DNA from: Ponticaulis sp.
GTDB taxonomy: Bacteria; Pseudomonadota; Alphaproteobacteria; Caulobacterales; Hyphomonadaceae
Reading direction: 5' to 3'
Length of the DNA stretch: 64,000 bases
NCBI GenBank assembly: GCA_002692725.1
Contig: NZLU01000042.1
Coordinates: forward strand, 62,001 to 126,000
The notes under the pieces are model-generated. The model was given only the letters and a program-made list of their open reading frames with translations, was not told the DNA's origin and did not search any database. Below are positions 8,015 to 17,432 of this stretch, piece by piece; position 1 is the first letter of the stretch; every line of letters starts with the position of its first letter. The translations under genes were made by a program, and so were the position numbers.

Positions 8015-9421
8015 TTACATCTGCATGGTCCAGCCTTCGACACCCATGGCGGCCTGACGAATCGCCTCAGACAGGGTCGGGTGAGCGTGGCAGGTGCGCG
8101 CAATATCTTCAGACGCGGCTTTGAACTCCATCGCGACGCAGATTTCGCCGATCATCTCGCCGACACCAATGCCCATCATGTGGACGCCCAGCACCTCATC
8201 TGTGGTGGCGTCAGCCAGAATTTTCACAAATCCATCCGTCTGGTGATTTGTGCGGGCACGAGAGTTCGCCATGAATGGGAATTTGCCGGTTTTGTATTTG
8301 ATGCCAGCATCTTTCAGCTGTTTTTCGGTTTTGCCGACCCAGGCGATTTCCGGACTGGTGTAAACAACACTCGGCACCAGATCGTAATTCACATGGCCTG
8401 CTTTACCGGCGATGAGCTCGGCAACCGCTGCACCATCGTCTTCAGCCTTATGCGCCAGCATTGGCCCGGCAACGCAGTCACCAATCGCCCAGATGCCTTC
8501 AACGATGGTTTTGAAATGGCCGGTGGTTTCAATGATTCCGCGCTTGTCTGTTCCAATACCGACCGTCTCAAGACCGAGGCCTTCCGTGTAAGGCTTACGA
8601 CCGATCGCAACGATGACAACATCCGCATCAAGCGCTTCTGTTTCTCCGCCCTGAGCCGGTTCAACATTCACTTTCAGCTTGGTTTTCAGCTTTTCAATTC
8701 CGGTGACTTTGGTGGAGAGTTTGAAGTCCAGCCCCTGGCCTTTGAAAATCTTCTGCGCCTGTTTGGAAATCTCCGCATCCGCGCCTGGCATAATGTGGTC
8801 GAGATACTCCACGACCGTCACTTCTGAGCCGAGACGCGACCAGACAGAGCCCATTTCGAGGCCAATGACGCCAGCGCCAATGAGGACGAGTTTCTTTGGC
8901 ACTTCTTTCAGTGACAGCGCGCCGGTGTTCGTGACCACGCGCTCTTCGTCAATTTCAATACCCGGAAGTGTGGTGGGTTCAGAGCCAGTTGCGATGACGA
9001 TGTTCTTCGCGCCAAGCTTCTGAGCCTTGCCTTCAGAATCGGTGACTTCAACTTCGCCCTTGCCGACAATTTTGCCTTTGCCTTCGTAATGCGTGACCTT
9101 GTTCTTCTTCATGAGGAACTTCACGCCTTCGGTGAGGCCTTTCACGGCATCAGCCTTCTGGGCCATCATTTTTTCGAGGTTCAGTTTCAAGCCAGAAACC
9201 TCAATGCCCATATCCGCGAACTCGTTCTGTGCCGCCGCGTAATATTCAGACGCGTGCAGCAGAGCTTTGGATGGGATGCAGCCAACATTCAGACAGGTGC
9301 CGCCAAGTGTAGAGCGCATTTCGATAATGGCTGTCTTCAGGCCCAGCTGTCCGCAACGGATGGCACAGTTATAGCCACCAGGGCCTCCACCGATAATAAC
9401 GACATCATAGACTTCAGACAT
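8015..9421 (-). CDS. lpdA: Dihydrolipoyl dehydrogenase (E3)
   Basis: The 468-residue FAD enzyme reoxidises dihydrolipoamide in pyruvate/2-oxoglutarate dehydrogenase and the glycine cleavage system, producing NADH. The FAD site is GGGPGGYNCAIRCGQLG near residues 11-27, and the redox-active disulfide is GGTCLNVGCIPSK near 42-54. The NAD site is GAGVIGLEMGSVWSRLG near 183-199, and the C-terminal His-Glu of the dimer active site is in AHPTLSEAIRQA. Length matches the family. It stands alone, with its own terminator and no sucAB or pdh genes beside it, so it may serve several complexes in trans. Confidence 0.97.
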   Translation of the reverse strand: MSEVYDVVIIGGGPGGYNCAIRCGQLGLKTAIIEMRSTLGGTCLNVGCIPSKALLHASEYYAAAQNEFADMGIEVSGLKLNLEKMMAQKADAVKGLTEGVKFLMKKNKVTHYEGKGKIVGKGEVEVTDSEGKAQKLGAKNIVIATGSEPTTLPGIEIDEERVVTNTGALSLKEVPKKLVLIGAGVIGLEMGSVWSRLGSEVTVVEYLDHIMPGADAEISKQAQKIFKGQGLDFKLSTKVTGIEKLKTKLKVNVEPAQGGETEALDADVVIVAIGRKPYTEGLGLETVGIGTDKRGIIETTGHFKTIVEGIWAIGDCVAGPMLAHKAEDDGAAVAELIAGKAGHVNYDLVPSVVYTSPEIAWVGKTEKQLKDAGIKYKTGKFPFMANSRARTNHQTDGFVKILADATTDEVLGVHMMGIGVGEMIGEICVAMEFKAASEDIARTCHAHPTLSEAIRQAAMGVEGWTMQM

Positions 9422-9568
9422 GGATTATAGACTCTCAGAAAGAAATTCGTTTCACATCTCCTACTCTCCTGCTGCGCGAGGTCAACGCCACAGGAGAACA
9501 GAATGCGCCATAGCAGCCATGTGAATGCGAATTGGTAAAGGCGAGGTCGACACGTTAACAGCCACAGA

Positions 9569-10381
9569 CTATCGACGGAACACGCCCTCTATCACGGTAA
9601 CAGCCTGACCGGCCAGCTTCACCCGGTCACCCTCCAGACGGGTGGAGATACGGCCACCACGGCCGGGATAGGCCTGGAAACAGTGAAGTGTGTCCTGACC
9701 GAGACGCGGTGACATGATGGCCGCCAGCATGCAATGCCAGCTGCCAGTGGCCGGGTCTTCATCAATGCCGGAGCCAGGCGCAAAAAAGCGCGAAGTGACA
9801 TCCACTCCCTCTCCGCCTTCTGCCATGCAGCCGAAATTTCCACGCTCCGCCTGCCCCGGCACACCGAGCGCTTTCAGGGCCGACAAATCCGGATTGAGGT
9901 TGATCACCTCTTCGGGGGTGGCGAAAATACTCGCATGCATTGGTCCGCCAAACATGGCAAGCGGACGCGCACCGAGCGCTTCGACCACCGCTTCAGAGAT
10001 CTCAATCTCCTCCACCTTAGGCGCGGGAAAATCCATCAGATAGCCGGTTTCGGTGCGCTCGACGATCAGCTCACCGGATTTCATCGTCTCGAAGACAATG
10101 CGATTGCCGTCAAACGCCATGTGCTCCCAGAGCGCATGCGCCGAGGCCAGTGTCGCGTGGCCACACAGCGGCACTTCGACCGTTGGAGTGAACCAGCGCA
10201 ATTTCCAGCGCCCCGCATCGCCCGGCACGATATAAGCCGTCTCGGCGACATTGTTTTCCGCAGCAATGGCCTGCAGATCCTCATCCTCCAGGAAAGCATC
10301 CATGGGCATGACACACGCCTGATTTCCTTCGAACGGTTTACTCGCAAAGGCATCAATTTGAAAAAACGGGTACTCAGCCAT
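9569..10381 (-). CDS. PhzF-family isomerase
   Basis: The 270-residue protein belongs to the PhzF/diaminopimelate-epimerase fold family. Family marks are FQIDAFASKPFEGNQACVM at the start, the active-site Glu in NNVAETAYIV (near residue 46), CGHATLASAHALWEH near 72, and DEDPATGSWHCMLA near 203. PhzF itself isomerises dihydro-3-hydroxyanthranilate, but most family members, including this one with no phenazine genes nearby, have unassigned substrates. It is transcribed divergently from the YdcZ-type transporter gene at 10513, sharing a 131-base promoter region. The same pairing of PhzF-like enzyme and exporter is often seen in proteobacteria. Confidence 0.9.
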   Translation of the reverse strand: MAEYPFFQIDAFASKPFEGNQACVMPMDAFLEDEDLQAIAAENNVAETAYIVPGDAGRWKLRWFTPTVEVPLCGHATLASAHALWEHMAFDGNRIVFETMKSGELIVERTETGYLMDFPAPKVEEIEISEAVVEALGARPLAMFGGPMHASIFATPEEVINLNPDLSALKALGVPGQAERGNFGCMAEGGEGVDVTSRFFAPGSGIDEDPATGSWHCMLAAIMSPRLGQDTLHCFQAYPGRGGRISTRLEGDRVKLAGQAVTVIEGVFRR

Positions 10382-10512
10382 GAAACTCCTCCATGGGGGG
10401 CTAGACCGGGCTTCTGTTTAGGGCCGGTCAGGAGATAACGCCAGAAAGTAAAACTGGCTCCAAAAACAGTTTTTCTATTGAACCCAAAGCCAGGTGCTGT
10501 AGGGGACATGTC

Positions 10513-10962
10513 ATGCATTGGAGTCATCTCCTCGTCGGCCTCGGCATGATGTGCGGCACGTTGATCGCCGCACAGGGCGCGATCAACGGCAAGCTTTCCG
10601 CAACGATCGGCGGTCCGCTTCAGGCCGCCGTGATTTCCTTTTCGGTGGGGCTCACGGCCCTCATCCTCGCAAATCTTGTGATGGGAAACCGGTTTGCGCT
10701 CACCCATACGGTCTCGTCACTGCCCTGGTGGGGATGGGTGGGCGGCCTGTTCGGCGCGATCATGGTGGCAAGTTCTGCCATGGCGGTACCGCGCATCGGG
10801 GTAGCCGCCTGGGTTGTGGCCGTCATTGCGGGCCAGCTCATCGCGGCTGTCATTTATGATCAGCTCGGAGCCTTTGGACAGGATGTCCGACCAATTACGC
10901 CCCTGCGTCTTCTGGGCGTGGGTTTTCTGGTGCTCGGCGTCTATCTGGTTCGCCGATTTTGA
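10513..10962 (+). CDS. DMT-superfamily transporter of the YdcZ/DUF606 type
   Basis: The 149-residue protein has about five membrane segments and the half-size DUF606 layout: GTLIAAQGAINGKLSATIGG near 17-36, FSVGLTALILANL near 43-55, and GGLFGAIMVASSAMAVPRIG near 77-96. Proteins of this size usually pair as homo- or heterodimers. The substrate is unknown. It starts at ATG 10513 after GTAGGGGACATGTC. Its promoter region is shared with the divergent PhzF-like gene and contains the AT-rich stretch ACTGGCTCC-AAAAACAGTTTTT and a later AGCCAGGT, a loose inverted repeat that could be an operator. It converges on the gene at 10966. Confidence 0.88.
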   Translation: MHWSHLLVGLGMMCGTLIAAQGAINGKLSATIGGPLQAAVISFSVGLTALILANLVMGNRFALTHTVSSLPWWGWVGGLFGAIMVASSAMAVPRIGVAAWVVAVIAGQLIAAVIYDQLGAFGQDVRPITPLRLLGVGFLVLGVYLVRRF

Positions 10963-10965
10963 GGC

Positions 10966-11295
10966 TTAGCCCTCACCACCCCCTTCGAGTCTCTGCGTAA
11001 GCACGCTGAAATAGCTGATCTCCGCGTCGGGTAATTCAAGACAGAGTTCAGTCCAAAGGCGCCGTCCGTCCTGATCAAAGCCGCGCGCGCTGGAGTTAGA
11101 GGAAAAGCCGGAGCTGACAGGATCACGCTGGTTCAGACTGGCATCGAATCTGGCCGCCCAGACAGTCAGCTCTGTTGCGAGTTTTGGAGAGATGGGCAGG
11201 CTGTCCGGATCGATATTCTCATACTCGCCGTCTGTCGTTTCCCAGACGGGATGGCAGCCATAGTCCGGCATCAGTTTGAACTGACGATCGCTCAT
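10966..11295 (-). CDS. Hypothetical protein, translationally coupled to thiD
   Basis: The 109-residue soluble protein has no recognised domain. It is rich in acidic and aromatic residues (KLMPDYGCHPVWETTDG; WTELCLELPDAEISYFSV), with no signal peptide or membrane segment. Its start codon overlaps the thiD stop by four bases (ATGA at 11292-11295), so it is the last gene of the thiD operon and likely translated by coupling. The context does not reveal a thiamine role. Confidence 0.75.
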   Translation of the reverse strand: MSDRQFKLMPDYGCHPVWETTDGEYENIDPDSLPISPKLATELTVWAARFDASLNQRDPVSSGFSSNSSARGFDQDGRRLWTELCLELPDAEISYFSVLTQRLEGGGEG

Positions 11296-12140
11296 CGCTC
11301 GACGTCAAGCACCCAGCCATGATTGACCGGCCCATGCCCCTGTCCGAGATCTTTTGCCGTTTCAATAGCCTTCAGAAGATAGCCGCGACCGGCATCCACA
11401 GCATCCGGAAGGGTTTTGCCGAGCGCGATATGCGTGGCAATTGCCGAGGCAAGCGTACAGCCCGTGCCATGCGTGTTCTGGGTGTCGATGCGTTTGGCTT
11501 CAAAGAAGATTTCGTCATACTCGGTATGCAGCACATCGACGATGACATCACCCGAAATATGCCCGCCTTTCACCAGCACAGCCTGGGCTCCCGCTTCCAG
11601 CAAGCGTTCCGCCGCTCGGCGCTGACCATCCAGGGTTTCAACCGCCTTGCCTGAGAGGATTTCAGCTTCCGGCGCGTTCGGGGTGAGCAGGGTTGCGCCG
11701 GGTACCATAAGGCTTTTGAGCACATCCACCGCATCTGCCGTCAGGAGGCGATCACCGGAGGTCGCAACCATGACCGGATCGATCACGCGCGGGATGGCGG
11801 GGCCAAATTCATGAATTGTGTCCGACACAGTTTCAATCGTCGCCCGATCTCCGAGCATGCCTGTTTTGAGGGCATCCGCGCCAATGTCGGTGAGGGTCAG
11901 CCGGATCTGTTCGCGAATGGCTTTAGGCGGCGTTGTCACCACGCCGAATACGCCTTGCGTGTTCTGAAGGGTAAGGGCCGTTATGGCCGTCATGGCATAA
12001 CCGCCATTCATCGCAATGGCTTTAATGTCAGCCTGAATGCCCGCCCCACCGCCTGAGTCAGACCCGGCAATGGACAAGACCCGGCCCTTAGACCCGTCGT
12101 TATCTTGTGATTTACGCGCGCTCACCCGCTCTCCGATCAT
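11292..12140 (-). CDS. thiD: Hydroxymethylpyrimidine/phosphomethylpyrimidine kinase
   Basis: The 282-residue ribokinase-family enzyme phosphorylates HMP and then HMP-P to make the pyrimidine half of thiamine. The substrate/metal motif SIAGSDSGGGAGIQADIKA is near residues 24-42, the potassium/phosphate loop near 185-200 contains VLVKGGH, and the anion-hole and catalytic Asp motif NTHGTGCTLASAIA is near 223-236. Its start overlaps the stop of the upstream lipoprotein gene (12137-12140) and its stop overlaps the next start, giving a tightly packed three-gene unit. thiE is elsewhere in the window (38592). No TPP riboswitch is seen ahead of the operon. Confidence 0.95.
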   Translation of the reverse strand: MIGERVSARKSQDNDGSKGRVLSIAGSDSGGGAGIQADIKAIAMNGGYAMTAITALTLQNTQGVFGVVTTPPKAIREQIRLTLTDIGADALKTGMLGDRATIETVSDTIHEFGPAIPRVIDPVMVATSGDRLLTADAVDVLKSLMVPGATLLTPNAPEAEILSGKAVETLDGQRRAAERLLEAGAQAVLVKGGHISGDVIVDVLHTEYDEIFFEAKRIDTQNTHGTGCTLASAIATHIALGKTLPDAVDAGRGYLLKAIETAKDLGQGHGPVNHGWVLDVER

Positions 12141-12679
12141 TCCGCTATGGGTGGAGAAATTGGTTCTGTCGTATTGAATTCAACCTGAAAGAACCGGTTC
12201 GGTCGGGCCATCTCATACCGGAAGACAGTCGGACGCACTTCGACCGCCCAGATATTTTGCTTTGAGACGGGAATCTCTTCCCGGTCAAACAGAGCCTTAG
12301 TCGCTTCATCTGCCGGAAAGTTCATTCGCGAGCCGGAAGAGTTTTCGGTTGAGAAACCGCCATAGCCCGTCAGCGGGTCACCTTCATGAATGTGACGCAG
12401 TTCAAGGCCTTCGCCTGCTTGGGTGATCACCCAATGGCCGACCGCATCCTCGCCATTCATGAAGTCGACAAGAATACGATCAGACTCACATTCCGAGACA
12501 TGCATCCAGAGATCAGCGCCCACAAACTCTGCGTCCTGCGGGTCATTACTGACGAGTTGGCCGTCATAAGCATTCCCGCACAATGCCTCTAACCGCCCCC
12601 AGAACTCCTTTTCAGCAGATTGGATGCACCCAGACAGCAAGATCGCTGAAACGACCGCAAAAACAATGTCTAACCTCAC
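12137..12679 (-). CDS. Hypothetical lipoprotein, first gene of the thiD operon
   Basis: The 180-residue protein starts at GTG 12679, preceded by GAGAGGA six bases upstream; a GTG at 12709 is in frame but lacks such a site. A hydrophobic signal (VFAVVSAILLSGC) ends in a lipobox, followed by a soluble domain with GADLWMHVSECESDRILVDF, HWVITQAGEGLELRH, and RYEMARPNRFFQVEFNTTEP. The pattern of Cys and beta-rich stretches suggests a small extracytoplasmic sandwich, but I do not recognise the family. It shares four bases with thiD. No functional link to thiamine is evident beyond cotranscription. Confidence 0.75.
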   Translation of the reverse strand: MRLDIVFAVVSAILLSGCIQSAEKEFWGRLEALCGNAYDGQLVSNDPQDAEFVGADLWMHVSECESDRILVDFMNGEDAVGHWVITQAGEGLELRHIHEGDPLTGYGGFSTENSSGSRMNFPADEATKALFDREEIPVSKQNIWAVEVRPTVFRYEMARPNRFFQVEFNTTEPISPPIAE

Positions 12680-12769
12680 GGAAAATCCTCTCGAAACCAA
12701 CCGCCCCACTGAAACGGTTTCTCAAATACTGGCATGCGGTGTCTGTTGGGGCCAGTCATTGTTCTATGA

Positions 12770-13012
12770 CTAATTCCACCAGACAAACCAATAACTGAGA
12801 TCCCACATCACCATTGCCAGCCACCGCCCTGGCCGCGTAAAAACACCCAGTAAGATCATCACGCCTACGGCGCATCCTATACTGATGAGTTGCATGTTCG
12901 TCAGAGGTCCTTCGACGAAGAAAGCGACCCCTGTCGTTCCGAATGCAAAAACAACGAGACCCACCAGCGACCAGACAATAAAAGCGCCTAATCGTGAGAG
13001 GATCTTCTCCAT
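12770..13012 (-). CDS. Small two-span membrane protein
   Basis: The 80-residue protein has two hydrophobic segments (FIVWSLVGLVVFAFGTTGVA near 11-30; LISIGCAVGVMILLGVF near 42-58) and an aromatic C-terminus (MWDLSYWFVWWN). It sits alone between the thiD operon and the ftsH terminator. No family is recognised, and its status as a gene rests on composition and the absence of a competing frame. Confidence 0.6.
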   Translation of the reverse strand: MEKILSRLGAFIVWSLVGLVVFAFGTTGVAFFVEGPLTNMQLISIGCAVGVMILLGVFTRPGRWLAMVMWDLSYWFVWWN

Positions 13013-13064
13013 CTCAATTGTCTTCGTCGCTTTTTTGCAGCCAGAATTTCATCGCACCACCCAC

Positions 13065-13092
13065 AAAAAAAGCCCGGCATGTGCCGGGCTTT
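13065..13092 (-). terminator. Rho-independent terminator of the tilS-ftsH transcript
   Basis: Arms AGCCCGGCA and TGCCGGGCT (13071-13090) are perfect, and the minus strand continues into seven T. Confidence 0.92.
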
Positions 13093-13098
13093 GATCGT

Positions 13099-15000
13099 TC
13101 AGGCTGGCTCTGGTGAGCCATCGCCGACATCGCCATCGGGCGTGTCTTTTTTCTTCTTTGAACCCGTGATCGGCACGGCAGAGCTCGGCCCCGGCGTATC
13201 GTCTGTATCTTCAGGGCGCTGTGGCTTGATGCCTTTCAGAAGGTCCTGAATTTCGTCACCAGTCAGGGTTTCATACTCGAGAAGCGCCTGAGCCACTTGT
13301 TCCCACTCGTCATTGTGCTCAGTCAGAATGCGGCGGGCTTCATCCATGCCGGTCTGCACCAGCTTACGGACTTCTTCCTCGATCTTGCGGGCCGTTTGTT
13401 CGGAAATATGTTTCGGACGATATGGGTCACCTGAATCGCCATAGTCGATAGGTCCGATTTCATCTGAGAGACCAAACTGCGTGACCATGGCACGTGCCAT
13501 CTGGGTTGCCATCTGAATATCGCCCATAGCGCCGGATGTGACGTTTTCTTCGCCGAATTTCAGTTCTTCCGCAACGCGTCCACCCATGGCCATGGCAAGC
13601 CGGGAGGTCATCTGAACCCGCTTATGCGAATGCTTATCGTCCTCCGGCAGGTATTGAACCATGCCCAGCGCACGACCGCGCGGAATGATGGTCGCCTTAT
13701 GGATCGGGTCACAGGCCGGCATGAAGATGGACACAATCGCATGGCCGGATTCATGATAGGCGGTCAGTTGTTTCTCATCATCAGACATGACCATTGAGCG
13801 GCGCTCTGGCCCCATCAGGACCTTGTCTTTCGCGTCATCAAATTCGCGCTGAGACACCATGCGTTTGCCGCGACGTGCGGCGAGCAGAGCCGCCTCATTC
13901 ACGAGGTTTGCAAGATCAGCGCCTGAAAAGCCCGGCGTGCCGCGCGCAATAACGCGCGCATTGACGTCTTTCGCGGTCGGCACATTGCGCATGTGAACTT
14001 TGAGGATTTTCTCACGGCCAATAATGTCAGGATTACCAACCGTGATCTGTCGGTCAAACCGGCCCGGACGCAGAAGCGCAGGGTCAAGCACGTCAGGACG
14101 GTTTGTCGCCGCGATGATGATAATGCCTTCATTGGCTTCAAAGCCATCCATCTCGACCAGAAGCTGGTTGAGGGTCTGTTCACGCTCATCATTCCCGCCG
14201 CCAATACCGGCACCGCGCGAGCGGCCAACCGCGTCGATCTCGTCAATGAAGATGATACATGGCGCGTTTTTCTTGGCCTGCTCGAACATGTCACGGACGC
14301 GGCTTGCACCGACACCGACGAACATTTCGACAAAGTCCGAACCGGAAATTGTGAAGAACGGCACGTTAGCTTCGCCCGCAACCGCGCGCGCAGTGAGAGT
14401 TTTACCCGTACCCGGAGGGCCGACGAGAAGCGCGCCTTTTGGGATTTTACCGCCAAGGCGCTGGAATTTTGATGGGTCCTGCAGGAATTCCACGATTTCC
14501 TGAAGCTCTTCCTTGGCCTCGTCAATGCCGGCAACATCGTCAAAGGTGACGCGACCCTGACGTTCCGTCAGAAGACGGGCCTTGGACTTGCCAAAGCTCA
14601 TGGCTCCACGGCCACCGCCGCCCTGCATCTGGCGCATGAGGAAGAACCAGAGGCCAACAATGATGATTAGTGGGAGGATGGAAGAGACCACGCTCCAGAT
14701 ATTGAACCCGCCGCGTGGATCTTCAAACGAGACGTCAACGCCCGCCTCTTGCATGGCGGCGGACAAATGTTCGTGAGAATAGGCACGAGATGTGAATTTC
14801 TCGCCGGTTTTATAGGTGCCGGTGATGTCGAACTGGTCCACATCGATGGATGCAATCCGACCATCCTGAGCTTCATTCAGGAGCCGGGAATAGCTGATCT
14901 CGTTTCGCGCAGCTGCGTTATCCTGCGGCTGCAGATACGAAAACAGAGCGATCAAAAGGGCAGCAATCACAGCCCAAAGGGCGATATTGCGCATGTTCAT
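13099..15000 (-). CDS. ftsH: ATP-dependent zinc metalloprotease FtsH
   Basis: The 633-residue inner-membrane AAA+ protease degrades misfolded membrane proteins and regulators. There are two membrane segments ([18 protein letters not shown] near 6-23; [19 protein letters not shown] near 103-121) around a small periplasmic domain. The AAA module has Walker [19 protein letters not shown] near 193-210, Walker [17 protein letters not shown] near 248-263, and the second region of homology with [14 protein letters not shown]. The zinc site is HESGHAIVS near 415-423. A Pro/Thr/Lys-rich tail ends the protein. It follows tilS by 24 bases, the usual alphaproteobacterial order after cpoB-tilS. Confidence 0.98.
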   Translation of the reverse strand: MNMRNIALWAVIAALLIALFSYLQPQDNAAARNEISYSRLLNEAQDGRIASIDVDQFDITGTYKTGEKFTSRAYSHEHLSAAMQEAGVDVSFEDPRGGFNIWSVVSSILPLIIIVGLWFFLMRQMQGGGGRGAMSFGKSKARLLTERQGRVTFDDVAGIDEAKEELQEIVEFLQDPSKFQRLGGKIPKGALLVGPPGTGKTLTARAVAGEANVPFFTISGSDFVEMFVGVGASRVRDMFEQAKKNAPCIIFIDEIDAVGRSRGAGIGGGNDEREQTLNQLLVEMDGFEANEGIIIIAATNRPDVLDPALLRPGRFDRQITVGNPDIIGREKILKVHMRNVPTAKDVNARVIARGTPGFSGADLANLVNEAALLAARRGKRMVSQREFDDAKDKVLMGPERRSMVMSDDEKQLTAYHESGHAIVSIFMPACDPIHKATIIPRGRALGMVQYLPEDDKHSHKRVQMTSRLAMAMGGRVAEELKFGEENVTSGAMGDIQMATQMARAMVTQFGLSDEIGPIDYGDSGDPYRPKHISEQTARKIEEEVRKLVQTGMDEARRILTEHNDEWEQVAQALLEYETLTGDEIQDLLKGIKPQRPEDTDDTPGPSSAVPITGSKKKKDTPDGDVGDGSPEPA

Positions 15001-15024
15001 GAGGCGTGACTTTCAAATACGATC

Positions 15025-16398
15025 TTATTCATCTGTTTGTAACATAGTGGAGGATGACGCAGAAAACGACTCCCCCAGACCGTTTTCCTGTCGGAAAAGT
15101 TCAGTGTTATGGCTCAGAAGCGCCCTTGCACGTTCCTTGCCAATATCTGCAACGGTATATTTGCCATGAGGTTCCAGATGTGGACAGGCAAGCACAACTC
15201 CATCATCCGAAAGTATTACGGGCAAGGTTCGACGAATGGCGAAAACCGGCAGATCGACTTCGCGCAGATGAGACGGTACGGATCGTTCCGAGAAGCTCGC
15301 CAGTCGAGGGGCATTCCATTTCAAAGATTCCCCTTTCAGGAGAATGCGCCCTTCCCAGATGAGATGGTCTCCGACCTCAACGCATGTTCCGAAATCATCT
15401 TCGGGTAATTCTGCAGTGATTTGCAGCTGTTCATCACCCGCTTTCAGCAGACAGCCCCCAAGCGTAAGCCCTTTCGCGAGCGCCTCTTCTGAACGCAGAC
15501 TGGCTTCCAGCCTGTTCAGATCCGGTCCACGTGACCGCCCGGAGACACAAGCGAGTAGGATCTGTAGCAACCGACATCTCTCGCACATGGAAAGCGTCTT
15601 CAACGCCACAAGGTCCAGACTGGCCGCTCCTCCCAAATGCCAGGTGAGATGTTGGTCCACCCAGTCAAACAGACGCGCGCAGAGGCTAGCCCGTTCCACA
15701 GACGCAAGGCGACAAATCGCCAGCAATTTCTTCTGTAGTTCTATAGAACCGGAAAGGATACGACGCGTCCTGACCCGCTCAAACCGATCCTCATCGTTTG
15801 ACGGGTCATTAATCCACCCCACCGTCTGGTCGGTGAGACAGGACCGTAAGGTTTCGCGTGCCTCAGTCAGCAATGGCCGCCCGAGGCAACATTCCCCCCC
15901 CTCTGGCCAGACTGGCATCGGTGACAGTTCAGCCATGCCTGCCAGCCCCCAAACATCTGAATTCTTTGACAGGCGCATGAATACGGTTTCGAGCTGATCG
16001 TCCAGCGTGTGGCCTGTGAAGATAACAGAAGCGCCTATGTCACGCGATGCCGCACTGAGAGCCGTATAGCGCGCATGCCGCGCCTGCGCCTGGGACACCT
16101 GAACATTCTCGTCCCATTCGAGCTTCAGCGTACGATGAAGAATACCGAGATCAGAACAGATCCGGGCCACATACTCGGCTTCGTCTGCCGCCTCGGGCCG
16201 CAACCCATGATCGACTGTTGCCGTCTGGAACTGAATGTCAGTGTCTTTGGCCAAATCTGCGGCGGCATACAGCAGCGCGAGCGAGTCGCTGCCGCCAGAC
16301 ACCGCCAGAAGAATGGGCGCAGACGGATCAATCCGGTCGCGATAGACACTCAGCCAGCGAGCAAGACAGCACGAGAGGTGGGATACTCCGGCAGACAC
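15025..16398 (-). CDS. tilS: tRNA(Ile)-lysidine synthase
   Basis: The 457-residue N-type ATP pyrophosphatase converts C34 of the CAU-anticodon tRNA-Ile to lysidine so that it reads AUA. The PP-loop is VSGGSDSLALLYA near 33-45, with the family motifs DHGLRPEAADEA near 64-75 and IFTGHTLDDQLETVFMRL near 124-141. The C-terminal substrate domain is diverged. Start is GTG 16398, 9 bases after the cpoB stop, with CGGAAA upstream. The order cpoB-tilS-ftsH is conserved in alphaproteobacteria. Confidence 0.95.
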   Translation of the reverse strand: MSAGVSHLSCCLARWLSVYRDRIDPSAPILLAVSGGSDSLALLYAAADLAKDTDIQFQTATVDHGLRPEAADEAEYVARICSDLGILHRTLKLEWDENVQVSQAQARHARYTALSAASRDIGASVIFTGHTLDDQLETVFMRLSKNSDVWGLAGMAELSPMPVWPEGGECCLGRPLLTEARETLRSCLTDQTVGWINDPSNDEDRFERVRTRRILSGSIELQKKLLAICRLASVERASLCARLFDWVDQHLTWHLGGAASLDLVALKTLSMCERCRLLQILLACVSGRSRGPDLNRLEASLRSEEALAKGLTLGGCLLKAGDEQLQITAELPEDDFGTCVEVGDHLIWEGRILLKGESLKWNAPRLASFSERSVPSHLREVDLPVFAIRRTLPVILSDDGVVLACPHLEPHGKYTVADIGKERARALLSHNTELFRQENGLGESFSASSSTMLQTDE

Positions 16399-16407
16399 GA
16401 TTTCCGG

Positions 16408-17358
16408 TTAGCTACATCCGGCATTGCGCCGTTGGACTGCGGCTGCATCCCGTGTGCGATCGGTGACCGTTTCAGGATCAAGCAAGCCGATGCGGTCGAG
16501 ATATTCGCAAGCCTGTCCCGTCTCATCAATCTCGATAAGCGCGCGAGCGAGCTTTACGACACCATCTGCGCGTCGCGGATCAGATGCAAAATTATGCACG
16601 AAGGTTTTCAGATACTCTGCAGACCCCGCATAATCGCCCTGAAGATAGAGTGCTTCGCCGACCCAGTAATTGGCTTCACCCTGACGATTATCATCGGGAA
16701 ATTGCTCAAGGAAGGTCTGAAACGCAATCTCTGCGCCGGCATGGTCGGACATAAGCAGCCGGTTCTTGCCGTGTTCGAACAAGGCATCCGGATCGCCCGG
16801 CAAGCGCATGGACATGCTTGACTGCGGTGAAGAGGTCTGTCTGGTACTGGCTCCAGGCGTCAGGGGGCGAGGGCCCGTCTGCTGACGTGTTTCGGCTGGA
16901 TAGCGCGAAACAATCTGTTCACCTGGGCCGCCAGCGAGTGATCGCGGGCCTGTTTCCTCGGTACTGCTGCCAAAGGGTGTGTTGCGGGGACTGGTCGTTG
17001 AGCTTGTGCTCCGCGACGAACTGGGCGGCGTGCGTGTTTCGAGCGTGCGTAGTCGGCCATTGATCTCAGCCATCTGATCGCGAAGGTCCTGATTAGCCTC
17101 AAGAGCATCTTCATAAGCGCTCTCGCGCTCGGCCAGACGGAACTCCATTTGCTCGATCCGACCCGTGAGGCGCGAAAGTTGTTCCTCAAGATCTGTGATC
17201 CGGGCCGCTTGTCGGGCCATGAGCTGTTCGGCCGTTGGACCTGTCTGATATTCCGCACCACCCGGACCAATACGGATCGGGGCGTTTTGTGCCAGAGCGT
17301 TTCCACTCAATGCGGCCAGAGACAATGCGACGAGAGAGGTGCGAATGAGATGTGTCAT
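16408..17358 (-). CDS. cpoB: Tol-Pal system coordinator CpoB (YbgF)
   Basis: The 316-residue periplasmic protein coordinates Tol energy use with peptidoglycan synthesis at the septum. The signal peptide (TSLVALSLAALSGNALAQ) is followed by a coiled coil (LEEQLSRLTGRIEQMEFRLA onward, about residues 55-110), a long Ser/Thr/Pro linker, and TPR repeats near 195-310 (LMSDHAGAEIAFQTFLEQFP, YLQGDYAGSAEYLKTFV). ATG 17358 is preferred over an upstream TTG at 17364; the RBS is weak at both. A strong hairpin with a U-run (17373-17407) lies between pal and this gene, so expression probably depends on read-through or a local promoter. Confidence 0.93.
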   Translation of the reverse strand: MTHLIRTSLVALSLAALSGNALAQNAPIRIGPGGAEYQTGPTAEQLMARQAARITDLEEQLSRLTGRIEQMEFRLAERESAYEDALEANQDLRDQMAEINGRLRTLETRTPPSSSRSTSSTTSPRNTPFGSSTEETGPRSLAGGPGEQIVSRYPAETRQQTGPRPLTPGASTRQTSSPQSSMSMRLPGDPDALFEHGKNRLLMSDHAGAEIAFQTFLEQFPDDNRQGEANYWVGEALYLQGDYAGSAEYLKTFVHNFASDPRRADGVVKLARALIEIDETGQACEYLDRIGLLDPETVTDRTRDAAAVQRRNAGCS

Positions 17359-17372
17359 GATCAACTATTCAA

Positions 17373-17407
17373 CAAAAAAGCAGGGCTGAATTGAGGCAGC
17401 CCTGCTT
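17373..17407 (-). terminator. Terminator or attenuator between pal and cpoB
   Basis: Perfect 10-bp arms AGCAGGGCTG (17379-17388) and CAGCCCTGCT (17397-17406) are followed on the minus strand by TTTTTT. It sits 27 bases past the pal stop and 15 before the cpoB start, so it should reduce transcription into cpoB-tilS-ftsH. Confidence 0.85.
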
Positions 17408-17432
17408 AAAATTCTGTTACGAAATGACGGCG

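Noticed and set aside
8081..8827. 248-codon plus-strand open frame
   Set aside because: Antisense to lpdA, whose motifs are complete.
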